From NCBI GenBank assembly GCA_002343715.1, contig DDSA01000177.1, positions 1 to 13,749 on the forward strand: DNA of 13,749 nucleotides, written 5' to 3'. Positions 6,844 to 13,749 of this stretch are shown in pieces (the first letter of the stretch is position 1; each line of letters begins with the position of its first letter). Both the position numbers and the translations under genes were made by a program. The stretch is from Phycisphaerales bacterium UBA2402 (GTDB taxonomy: Bacteria > Planctomycetota > Phycisphaerae > Phycisphaerales > UBA1924). The notes beneath the pieces were generated by a model that worked only from the letters and a program-made list of their open reading frames with translations, was not told where the DNA came from and made no database searches.

Positions 6844-6860
6844 GTCGGTAGTATACCGAC
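6844..6860 (-). promoter_or_regulatory. Palindrome with embedded -10 element at the kelch start
   Basis: Read on the minus strand, GTCGGTATACTACCGAC ends directly at the ATG of the kelch gene. Its arms are a perfect 7-bp inverted repeat around three bases. TATACT at 6855-6850 is a good -10 hexamer. Six bases separate it from the ATG, which puts transcription start at or next to the A of the ATG and suggests a leaderless mRNA. No convincing -35 box lies 16-19 bases upstream. The palindrome could be an operator over the -10. A weaker inverted repeat (CCGAT/ATCGG, 6865-6881) lies just upstream. Confidence 0.5.
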
Positions 6861-6931
6861 GGGGCCGATGACCGCGATCGGAATTGATGGACACCGAGAC
6901 GCGGCGCATGTCCCATAAACGGCTCTGCGTG

Positions 6932-9900
6932 CTACTTCGGGGTGAGGTGCTGCGCGTCAAACTCCGCCTGAGTCGGCGCGACCGGAGGGGGCTTGCCTTC
7001 CTCGACGGCCCGCAGCTTGGCCTCGACCTGGGCCAGGCTCGTCTCGTATCGAGCTCGGTTGGGCGTCTCGTCGGGGTTGCGCGCGTTGAGGTTGGTCATG
7101 ATGACCTGCAGCAGGTTTCGAGCCTGCACCCAGCGGCGTTTGGCCTCTTCGTGATCGCCGATCCGCCAGAGGACATCGCCGAGGTGATCGGCCTGCTCGT
7201 AGTTCGCCTCGCGGACCCCGGAATCGACAGCCTCACGGATGAGCGAGGCGGCACCCCTGATGGGGAGACCATCAGGCCCCGCCGTGTCGTTGAAGATGCC
7301 CTGCTTGTACCTGACCCAGCCCATGGAATCGATCACGCTCGATTCGTGGGGAAGGGCTCGGTAGGCTTCGGCGATCATGCGCTCGGCCTCATCGAACTCG
7401 CGCCCGTTCTCCAGGAGCATGTAGCCGAGATTGTTGAGCGCCCAGGGGTGGTCGGGCTTGATTTCCAGCGCGATGCGATAGGCGGCCTCGGCCACGTTCT
7501 CTCGCCCGAACTGGCTCGCGCCGTTCCCCGCCCAGTAGGCGATCTCAGAACGCTGCTCGGCCTCGGTTCCGAGATGCTCATCATCGCCCGAGAACTGTGT
7601 GGCGATGACTTTGACCATCTCCGCGGGTTGGACCACACCCGTGGTCAGGAACCGGATGTCCTCAGCATCACCGCGGGCCGCCGTGAACCTGAACCAGTTG
7701 AAGGCGAATGCCTCGTTGTACGGCCGCACCGAATTGACCACCGCGCCGAGGAAACGCAGCGCCGCGGACGGATCGGGCTGGTCGAGCAGCGCCTGCGCCA
7801 CCCGGCCGAGCATCTGCAACTCGGGCTGGCCTGTTCGAGCGGCTGCTTCCCTCGCCGCGGCCAAGAGCCGCTCCGACTCGCCGGGATGGCGGGCGCACAG
7901 CACCAACACGCGCAGCAGGTACGACGCCGGCGCGGGCTGCACGCCGCGGGAGACCAGGGCATCGAAGATACGAAGCGCCGCCTCGCCCTGAACCTCATCG
8001 CCGGCCATCACTTCTTCGACCTTGACCGCCGAAAGTACGGATAACGCCGCGGCGGATTGCTCGGAGGTCAGAGGGATGTCTGTCGGCAAGCCGCCCTGGA
8101 TGGTGTCGGCGGCCTCCGCAAAGAGTCCGGCATTGAAGTACGCATCGGCCAGTTCGATCGAGTCCGCGATGCCCCGGGGACTAGCCCCCAGCCGTTCGAT
8201 GGTGAGGGCGGCCGCCCGGGCCGGCTCGCCCAGACGCGTACGGATGATGACCTCCCGCGCTCGGAGCAGGTCGGCGTTGGGGAGCGACCTGTTCTTGTCC
8301 TCCAGCAGCGAGACCGCTTCGTCCGCCCGCCCGCCGGCGGACAGGACGCGTGCAAGCAGCACGGCAAGAGTCGGTGAATCCTCTCGCCCGATCATGCGGG
8401 ATCGAACCCAGGCCTCTGCCGCTTCGGCCGCCCCCGGCTCGGATTTGATGTGGGATTCCCACGCGAGCGCGAGGAGCGATACCGAAGCAAGATGTTCCGA
8501 GTCCGCATCGATCATGGACTGAAGTTGCTCCGCGGCCTGAGCCCATTGGCCGCGTGCCAAACGTTCGCGCACCGCCACACCGCGGGCGACCTTGCTCGAG
8601 GGGAGCGTGTCCCGGAGCGTGCGGGCGAGCGCGGTCAGTTTGGCGGTGTCGGCCAAGGGGCCGCCGGGTTGGTAGAGGTCGAGCAACCCGTCGTACGCAC
8701 GTTCGTCGTAGGCATCGAGCGATTTCGCGGCGAGCAGCCATGCTTCCGCGTCGAGGCTGTTGCCTGCGCGAAGAGAGAGATCGGCGCCAAGCAGGCAGTC
8801 GGTGACGCTACGCCAGCCGGGGATGTCGGTGGCATCGGGCTTGACTCCCCATGATTCCAGCGCCGCGGGGGCGTTCTGGAGGGCGAGTTCGGCCGCCGCC
8901 AGGTTGCGCCGAGGTTTGGGTTCATCCAGGTCGAAGCACGCCGCTCGGGCCTGCTTGGCCACGTCCCATCGACCGGCCTTCGCCGCGCACACCGCTCGGA
9001 GCGATTCGAACGCCGGGCGGAGCGCCGTGGCGGGCTTGGCGGCATCGAGAACGACCAGGGCCTCGGCATCACGGTGAGTGCGGTGAAGCAGCCCGGCGCG
9101 GAAGAGGGCGGCCGTCGGGTCAGACTTGCGGCTCTCCAGCCACACGAGGGCGGCACCAACTCCCGAGCCGCGTCGCACGAAAGCCTCGGAGTACTCAACA
9201 CACAGGTCGGGTGCGGCGGCCACCACCCGCAGCATCGCTTCGGCACGACCTCGCGCATCATCGCCGTACACCGCCAGCAGTGGAGGAATGCACGCCGCAT
9301 CCGCCGGATCGGACTCGAGTCGGGCCAGGAGGATTCGACGTGCATCCCGCGGAGCGACGCACGCGGCGGAAGCCCGCGCCAGGCGGCTCTTCGTGCTTGC
9401 GGAGAGAGTCGCCGACGGTTCCCTCATCATCGCGGCGATCGAGTTCGCGGTCGAGGCACCGACAGCCTCCGATTTCGCCAACGCGGCGAGCGTGGACAGG
9501 TGCCGATCATCCAACCGCCCTTCAGTTCGATGAATCTCATCGAGCAGGAAGAGCGCGGCTTCCGCGCTGCGGCCCGAGCGTGTCAGGGCGTAGATGCGTC
9601 GTGGCACGATCGACACCGGATCAACGGTGGGGAACGCCGCGGCACGTTCGTAGGCGGTCAGCGCCGTCCGCGGATCATCGAGTTTCAGTGAGAGATCGCC
9701 CGCCCGTTGCCAGAGATCCGCCCTGCGGCGGAACACCTCGGCGGCGGCGGCGGCGCTGACGCCTTCGGGCGGCACCGAGGCCAGGGGAACAAGGGTCTCC
9801 ATGAGCAGGTCGCGGGCAGCGTTCAGATACCCCGCACCTTCGAGGGCCTCGGAGAGGTCAATACCCAGCGGGGCCAGCAGCACCGAGTCTGGTGTCTGCA

Positions 9901-10585
9901 GTTCTTCATCGCGTGCGGCTTTCAACGGCGCCACGGCCTCATCAAACCGTCGCGAACGAACCGCCTCGCGCCCCAGCACGCCCAGCGTCGCGGGATCGCG
10001 CAATCCGAGCGCCACAGCCTTGCGGTACGCCGAGACGGCGGCGGAGCGCTTCCCCGCCACGGCGTGCGCATCGCCCAGGGCACGCTGCACCTGCGCGGAG
10101 AACGGGTCGAGCGAGGCGGCTCTCTCCAGATCAGATGTCGCTTGCGACGTTCGCCCCGCAGCGAGGTGTGCCTTGGCCGAGGCGTACAACTTCATGCTCT
10201 GCACCCTGGCATCCGGGTCGGGCGGGGGGGCGGCGTCAGCTTCGGGGAGCGGCGGGAAGGACCCGAGCGCCGGGCCGAGCGCCATGTGTGCCTTCCCGTA
10301 GGAGGGATCATCCTTTTCAAGAGCGGACACACTCGCCGGCGAGATACCGGGCGGTGGAGGGATCGAACGTGCTTGTTCATCCGGGTGCTCGAGTTGACGC
10401 CGTGCGAGTTCGTGGAGTTCGGCACGCCCGTCCGGGGGGGACGGTTCGCGCTGCGTGACCGTGCTCAAGCCCGAACGGTTCGACGATGTGTCATGCGGCG
10501 TGCCCGCACACCCCACACAAAGCAGACTTCCGGCGACAATCAGCACGCCCGGACGAACGGATTGAACGGGGATCCGACGGGTCAT
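6932..10585 (-). CDS. Large TPR-repeat protein, putative lipoprotein
   Basis: A 1217-residue protein built mainly of tetratricopeptide-like helical repeats. Residues 1-26 (MTRRIPVQSVRPG, then VLIVAGSLLCVGC) form a signal peptide with a lipobox-like end at Cys26. The residue at -3 is Cys rather than the usual Leu, so lipidation is plausible but not certain. Residues about 40-130 are polar and Pro-rich, probably a linker. Recognisable TPRs occur at about 131-230 (for example GRTSQATSDLERAASLDP) and about 1040-1200 (ALNNLGYMLLENG-REFDEAERMIAEAYRALP, then DSMGWVRYKQG). The middle is Ala-rich alpha-helical repeat of weaker match. The start is set by the ATGA overlap with the upstream gene; a further 59 in-frame codons to 10762 would bury the signal peptide. 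Such proteins usually act as envelope scaffolds; no specific partner is evident. The kelch gene begins 89 bases after its stop. Confidence 0.85.
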   Translation of the reverse strand: MTRRIPVQSVRPGVLIVAGSLLCVGCAGTPHDTSSNRSGLSTVTQREPSPPDGRAELHELARRQLEHPDEQARSIPPPPGISPASVSALEKDDPSYGKAHMALGPALGSFPPLPEADAAPPPDPDARVQSMKLYASAKAHLAAGRTSQATSDLERAASLDPFSAQVQRALGDAHAVAGKRSAAVSAYRKAVALGLRDPATLGVLGREAVRSRRFDEAVAPLKAARDEELQTPDSVLLAPLGIDLSEALEGAGYLNAARDLLMETLVPLASVPPEGVSAAAAAEVFRRRADLWQRAGDLSLKLDDPRTALTAYERAAAFPTVDPVSIVPRRIYALTRSGRSAEAALFLLDEIHRTEGRLDDRHLSTLAALAKSEAVGASTANSIAAMMREPSATLSASTKSRLARASAACVAPRDARRILLARLESDPADAACIPPLLAVYGDDARGRAEAMLRVVAAAPDLCVEYSEAFVRRGSGVGAALVWLESRKSDPTAALFRAGLLHRTHRDAEALVVLDAAKPATALRPAFESLRAVCAAKAGRWDVAKQARAACFDLDEPKPRRNLAAAELALQNAPAALESWGVKPDATDIPGWRSVTDCLLGADLSLRAGNSLDAEAWLLAAKSLDAYDERAYDGLLDLYQPGGPLADTAKLTALARTLRDTLPSSKVARGVAVRERLARGQWAQAAEQLQSMIDADSEHLASVSLLALAWESHIKSEPGAAEAAEAWVRSRMIGREDSPTLAVLLARVLSAGGRADEAVSLLEDKNRSLPNADLLRAREVIIRTRLGEPARAAALTIERLGASPRGIADSIELADAYFNAGLFAEAADTIQGGLPTDIPLTSEQSAAALSVLSAVKVEEVMAGDEVQGEAALRIFDALVSRGVQPAPASYLLRVLVLCARHPGESERLLAAAREAAARTGQPELQMLGRVAQALLDQPDPSAALRFLGAVVNSVRPYNEAFAFNWFRFTAARGDAEDIRFLTTGVVQPAEMVKVIATQFSGDDEHLGTEAEQRSEIAYWAGNGASQFGRENVAEAAYRIALEIKPDHPWALNNLGYMLLENGREFDEAERMIAEAYRALPHESSVIDSMGWVRYKQGIFNDTAGPDGLPIRGAASLIREAVDSGVREANYEQADHLGDVLWRIGDHEEAKRRWVQARNLLQVIMTNLNARNPDETPNRARYETSLAQVEAKLRAVEEGKPPPVAPTQAEFDAQHLTPK

Positions 10586-11322
10586 GGCCTGGATTGTCCT
10601 CTCTTTCCGGAGCCGGGTTTGCGAGTCTTGGCCGCGGCACGAGAAGCCGGTCGCGAGGGTGTGTGATCCTGTGGCGGGGCGTGGGATGCACGCCGTTCGC
10701 GGTGGGGTGGGTGTCCGTCGCGGTCGGCCCAGGCCCGCAGGAGAGCGCAGGTCGAGGCGCATTCATCAGATGGCACGTAGTGCTCGATCCACGATGAGAC
10801 GGCCGAGGTCTGTGTTCCGGTCCGGACGACACCCGCCTTGATGAGCAGCGCGAGGAGGCGTTCATCCACCGGGGCCGCGTGGCCGTCGAGGCCGTGGAGC
10901 ACGACGTACGCAGAGGCAAACTCGGGACACCCATCGAGCGAGACCAGGTAGTGCCGCGCATCTCGTTTCGGGGCGGCGCGAAGCCGTTCGATGCTCACCG
11001 CATGCTCTCTCGCGAAGACGTCGTGGAGCACCGCGCGAATTCGGATGGATCGCTCCTCGGCGAGGGGGTAGCGTTCGCCCAGCGCCTGGGCGATGTCGTC
11101 GGGCATGCTGACGCGGAGCTCATTGAGATCGACGAACGCGGACCGAAGGCGCTGATGAGCCAGTTCGGCCTGGTGTGACGATGCCTCCCACAACAGCAGC
11201 CCGCGGACAAGCAGGCCGGTCAGGTCGTCTTCCGGCGGGTGCGGAGCGGCAACAGGGAACTCCTGCCGCAGTTGTTTGAGCAGCGCGTTCCAGTGCTTCT
11301 GGCTGTGCTCGGCGTGGGTCAC
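10582..11322 (-). CDS. Endonuclease III-like HhH-GPD protein, catalytic Lys absent
   Basis: A 246-residue protein. Residues about 35-165 resemble the endonuclease III / HhH-GPD fold: a helical LVRGLLLWEASSHQAELAHQ segment, DLNELRVS, then a hairpin-like LDGCPEFASAYVV at 129-141, and HAAPVDERLL at 148-156. Aligned with E. coli Nth, the Asp of the VDxH region is kept (Asp153). The catalytic Lys120 position is filled by about Phe135, and the usual LPGVG hairpin reads LDGCP. The four-cysteine Fe-S loop is missing, with only Cys188 and Cys192 nearby. Residues about 204-246 are an Arg/Lys/Pro-rich tail likely to be disordered and able to bind nucleic acid. A base-excision role is therefore doubtful; a DNA- or RNA-binding role is a guess. 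The GTG start at 11322 overlaps the rbfA stop by four bases (GTGA), and its stop overlaps the next ATG by four (ATGA). Confidence 0.7.
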   Translation of the reverse strand: MTHAEHSQKHWNALLKQLRQEFPVAAPHPPEDDLTGLLVRGLLLWEASSHQAELAHQRLRSAFVDLNELRVSMPDDIAQALGERYPLAEERSIRIRAVLHDVFAREHAVSIERLRAAPKRDARHYLVSLDGCPEFASAYVVLHGLDGHAAPVDERLLALLIKAGVVRTGTQTSAVSSWIEHYVPSDECASTCALLRAWADRDGHPPHRERRASHAPPQDHTPSRPASRAAAKTRKPGSGKRGQSRP

Positions 11323-11702
11323 AGTGCGGAGGTCTCCGGCGGAGCAGGAGGTGGGTCCTTGAACTCGGATTTGGCGCGGTCGAGGGCGGCGAGCAACGAC
11401 GCCTGTTTCTTCAAACTGGTGTCGAGTTGAAACTCGAACTTCGGCAGTTCGCGCGTGTTGACCAGTTCACCGACTTCTCGGCGGATGTACGCGGCGGCGG
11501 CGCTGATCCCGTGAAACGTCAGTTCCTGCTGTTCCGCGGGCAGAACCGAGATGCCGATGACGGCCCTGGAAAAGTCCGGCAGAACGCGCACGGTTGTCAC
11601 GGTGATGAGGCCGCGCACGCGGGGATCGTGCAGGCCGCGGGCCAGCACTTCCCGCACGCCGCGTTCGATTTCTGAGGTCAGGTGTTCAAGGCGGCGGTTC
11701 AT
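11319..11702 (-). CDS. rbfA: Ribosome-binding factor A
   Basis: The 127-residue product fits RbfA (133 in E. coli), a KH-fold protein that binds the 30S subunit and helps mature the 5' end of 16S rRNA. Visible family features are the RLEHLTSEIERGVREVLARGLHDPRV N-terminal helix and DPR turn, LITVTTVRVLPDFSRAVIGISVL, the AAAYIRREVGELVNTRELPKFEF block, and a final DTSLKKQASLLAALDRA helix. The start at 11702 is supported by a perfect AGGAGG seven bases upstream, and it forms an ATGA overlap with the ylxP stop. An open frame to 11768 would add 22 residues but lacks family support. It lies in the standard infB-ylxP-rbfA order. Confidence 0.92.
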   Translation of the reverse strand: MNRRLEHLTSEIERGVREVLARGLHDPRVRGLITVTTVRVLPDFSRAVIGISVLPAEQQELTFHGISAAAAYIRREVGELVNTRELPKFEFQLDTSLKKQASLLAALDRAKSEFKDPPPAPPETSAL

Positions 11703-12076
11703 TCGGGGTCCTCCTCGGCCCGGCGGAGGAGTTCCGCGGCGAGTTCGGGGTCGTCTGATTCTTCGCACTCCGACGCCGGCAGGTCTTCTGTGTTGTGGAT
11801 GATCTGCCTTGAAACATCGCCGAGTTCGGCCTCGTGCAGCGATCGGAGTTTGAGGGTGATCTGGTCCAGCACCTGTCCGAGCCTCCGGCCGTCTCCCCCG
11901 ACGATGGCCAGCCCGAGTCTCGCCACGGCCATGCGGTCCTGCAACGCCACCTCCGCGACGGATGCCTGGTGTTCGCGGTGCAGGCGGTCCTTCAGCGATG
12001 AGACCACGCGGCGTTTGTCCTTGATGGACCGAGCGTCATGGATATGCAAGTCGAACTGGAGGATGCCGATGTGCAT
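11699..12076 (-). CDS. ylxP: DUF503 / YlxP family protein
   Basis: A 125-residue protein. Its N terminus MHIGILQFDLHIHDARSIKDKRRVVSSLKDRL is the DUF503 signature (in Bacillus: hydrophobic strand, then SLKxKRxVVxSLxDR). The central VAEVALQDRMAVARLGLAIVGGD and VLDQITLKL segments also match. YlxP sits between infB and rbfA in Bacillus and many other bacteria, exactly as here. It has been reported as a ribosome-maturation-associated protein related in fold to RbfA, but its role is not settled. The C-terminal 25-30 residues are very acidic (EDLPASECEESDDPE). No Shine-Dalgarno sequence precedes the ATG. A 178-base gap separates it from infB. Confidence 0.9.
   Translation of the reverse strand: MHIGILQFDLHIHDARSIKDKRRVVSSLKDRLHREHQASVAEVALQDRMAVARLGLAIVGGDGRRLGQVLDQITLKLRSLHEAELGDVSRQIIHNTEDLPASECEESDDPELAAELLRRAEEDPE
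11710..11715 (-). promoter_or_regulatory. Consensus Shine-Dalgarno for rbfA
   Basis: On the minus strand AGGAGG lies inside the ylxP coding sequence, seven bases before the rbfA ATG at 11702. It is the only textbook ribosome binding site in the window and fixes the rbfA start. Confidence 0.8.
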
Positions 12077-12254
12077 GGGCGGGCAAACGGGCGAACGTAT
12101 CGCGGAGCGGCGGAGCGGTCTCTGGACGTGTGTCTCGACCGGACGGCGGCCGGATTGCCTGCTCCGACGCCCCGCCCTCCCTGACGGGTGGTGCCGCGTG
12201 AGACGTCCTGCCTCGGGCGGCGCGGAGCATGGCGCGTTCGCTGTTCGGGCTTTG
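12077..12254. other. Gap between infB and ylxP, no gene seen
   Basis: These 178 bases hold no recognisable gene. A 64-codon minus-strand frame starting at 12230 overlaps ylxP and encodes an unrecognised Arg/Pro-rich peptide. No terminator with a T-run follows infB, so read-through into ylxP is likely, although a weak internal promoter cannot be excluded. Confidence 0.6.
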
Positions 12255-13749
12255 TTATAACGTCCGCTTCACCTCGATCTTCTTGTAGCACTCCAGCACA
12301 TCGCCCTCCTTGATGTCGTCGTAGCCGTCGATCTTCATGCCGCACTCGAGACCCGAGCGAACTTCCTTGGCGTCGTCCTTGACCCTCTTGAGTTGGCTGA
12401 GTTTGCGGTCGTGCTCGATGACCACGCCGTTGCGAGTGACGCGGATGAGCGCATCGCGGTTGACGGTGCCGTCGGTGACGTAGCAGCCCGCGATGGTGCC
12501 GACCTTGCTGATCTTGAAGACCTGGCGCACCTCGGCGTGGCCGAGAATCTCCTCGCGCAGTTCCGGGGTCAGCATCCCCTCGGCCGCCTTCTTGAGGTCG
12601 TCGGTGATTTCGTAGATGATCTGGTAGGTGCGGATCTCGATCCCCTTCTGCTCGGCCAGTTGGCGGGCCTTGCCGGTGGGGATGACGTTGAAGCCGATGA
12701 CCACCGCGCGGCTGGCGTCGGCCAGCACGATGTCGCTCTCGGTGATGCCGCCCACCGCGGCGTGCAGCACGCGCACGCGCACCTCGTCGCTCTTGACCTT
12801 CTCGCACTCGCCCTTGAGCACGTCCACCGTGCCCTGCTGGTCGGTCTTGAGCACCACGAGGATCTCCTTGAGTTCCTTGTCGGTGATCTGAGTGAAGATG
12901 TTGTCGAGCGTGACCTTGGGCTGGGCCAGGGCGATCTGGCGTTCGCGCATGCGGCGCTGCTCGGCCGCTTCCTGGGCTTTCTTGAGGCTGTCGGTGACGT
13001 AGAACTTGTCGCCCGCATCGCAGACCAGGTCGATGCCCGAGATCTGCACCGGGGACGGCGGCACGGCCTCGCGGACGCGCTGGCCCTTGTCGTCGGTGAT
13101 GTCACGGATACGCCCGAAGGAGCGGCCCATGACGATGAAATCGCCTACCCGCAGGCGGCCCTGCTGCACGAGGATGTTGGCCACGGCGCCGCGGCCTTCT
13201 TCGACCTTGCTTTCGATGACTGTACCCTGCCCTGAACCGTCAAAGTCGGCCTTGAGATCGAGCAGTTGTGCCTGGTAATCAAGGGTTTCGAGCAGTTGCT
13301 TGATGCCCTGCCCGGTGGTAGCGCTGGTGCGGATGACCTCGGTGTCACCGCCCCATTCCACGGGGTTGAGGCCCGCCTTGGCCAGTTCACCCAGGGTCTT
13401 CTGCACCTGGGCCTCGGTGGCGTCGGCGCGGTCGATCTTGTTGAGCGCCACCACGATCGGCACCCTTGCCGCCTTGGCGTGGTTGATGCTCTCGATAGTC
13501 TGCGGCATGACACCTTCGGGGGCCGAGACGACCAGCACCACCACGTCGGTCATCTTCGCGCCGCGGGCGCGCATGCTGGTGAAGGCTTCGTGGCCGGGCG
13601 TGTCGAGGAACACGACCTGCTTCTTCTGGCCCTCGACCTCGACCGTTGTGACAAAGGCGCTGGTCTTCTGGGTGATGCCGCCCGCCTCGCCCGCCGCCAC
13701 GTTGGCGTTGCGGATCTTGTCAAGGAGGCTGGTCTTGCCGTGGTCCACG
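12255..13749 (-). CDS. infB: Translation initiation factor IF-2, C-terminal part (cut by window edge)
   Basis: The last 498 or so codons of IF-2, the GTPase that brings initiator fMet-tRNA to the 30S subunit and promotes subunit joining. The frame enters at the right edge inside the G1 motif (VDHGKTS, 13748-13728), so the N-terminal domains and true start lie outside. Counting from that Val as residue 1, the G2 motif is GGITQKT (Thr26), G3 is DTPGH at 49-53 with the catalytic His53, G4 is NKID at 103-106, and G5 is the SAT at 142-144. Domain II follows, with [25 protein letters not shown]. Next come the helix-rich linker and the C1/C2 domains, with [21 protein letters not shown], and [22 protein letters not shown]. 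The protein ends EVKRTL, like the IQRTIA end of E. coli IF-2. All GTPase motifs are intact. It heads the infB-ylxP-rbfA cluster. Confidence 0.97.
   Translation of the reverse strand, partial: VDHGKTSLLDKIRNANVAAGEAGGITQKTSAFVTTVEVEGQKKQVVFLDTPGHEAFTSMRARGAKMTDVVVLVVSAPEGVMPQTIESINHAKAARVPIVVALNKIDRADATEAQVQKTLGELAKAGLNPVEWGGDTEVIRTSATTGQGIKQLLETLDYQAQLLDLKADFDGSGQGTVIESKVEEGRGAVANILVQQGRLRVGDFIVMGRSFGRIRDITDDKGQRVREAVPPSPVQISGIDLVCDAGDKFYVTDSLKKAQEAAEQRRMRERQIALAQPKVTLDNIFTQITDKELKEILVVLKTDQQGTVDVLKGECEKVKSDEVRVRVLHAAVGGITESDIVLADASRAVVIGFNVIPTGKARQLAEQKGIEIRTYQIIYEITDDLKKAAEGMLTPELREEILGHAEVRQVFKISKVGTIAGCYVTDGTVNRDALIRVTRNGVVIEHDRKLSQLKRVKDDAKEVRSGLECGMKIDGYDDIKEGDVLECYKKIEVKRTL

Noticed and set aside
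6843..6960. A longer start for the kelch protein at 6960
   Set aside because: It would overlap the end of the TPR gene and place about 39 polar residues before the signal peptide.
6884..8044. A 386-codon plus-strand open frame opposite the TPR gene
   Set aside because: The opposite strand encodes clear TPR units in the same bases. This frame shows no recognisable domain or ribosome binding site.
10585..10762. A longer start for the TPR protein at 10762
   Set aside because: It would overlap the HhH gene by about 180 bases and bury the signal peptide. The ATGA overlap at 10582-10585 is the better start.
12036..12230. A 64-codon minus-strand frame between infB and ylxP
   Set aside because: It overlaps the firm start of ylxP in another frame, and its Arg/Pro-rich product resembles nothing.

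Overview
The window looks like chromosomal DNA of a high-GC planctomycete, most likely class Phycisphaerae. The main clue is a secreted kelch protein ending in a twin DxNxDGGVDGxD calcium-loop tail that closes on Trp-Glu-Ala-Gly-Cys, a tail I associate with Phycisphaerae exported proteins. Other support is a lysine-less endonuclease III-like protein of a type I recall from planctomycetes, weak Shine-Dalgarno use, and high GC throughout. The assignment is inference; no rRNA or other phylogenetic marker beyond IF2 is present.

Layout, left to right. Positions 1-33 hold the first 11 codons of a minus-strand gene that runs off the edge. Positions 34-994 are about 960 bases without a convincing gene, but rich in inverted repeats and carrying a 14-base direct repeat with a perfect 10-bp hairpin between the copies. 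Then come a plus-strand FdhF/YdeP-type molybdopterin oxidoreductase (995-3214) and yajQ (3255-3749). Facing them on the minus strand is a yebC gene (4494-3763), separated from yajQ by only 13 bases. Upstream of yebC on the same strand is a 768-residue secreted kelch/Ig/dockerin-like protein (6843-4537). The rest is a minus-strand run read from right to left: infB (cut by the right edge), ylxP/DUF503, rbfA, an endonuclease III-like HhH protein, and a 1217-residue TPR putative lipoprotein.

How the genes relate. infB-ylxP-rbfA is the classic bacterial translation-initiation and 30S-maturation cluster. Here ylxP, rbfA, the HhH protein and the TPR protein are joined by three successive 4-base stop/start overlaps (ATGA, GTGA, ATGA), so two proteins of unknown function appear translationally coupled to ribosome-maturation factors. 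YebC is also a ribosome-associated family. The kelch gene probably has its own promoter, because a TATACT hexamer inside a 17-base palindrome sits six bases before its ATG, a spacing that suggests a leaderless transcript. I see no CRISPR array, tRNA, rRNA, insertion sequence or phage gene. The parts most worth attention are the structured 34-994 region, the coupled unknown genes behind rbfA, and the palindrome at the kelch start.
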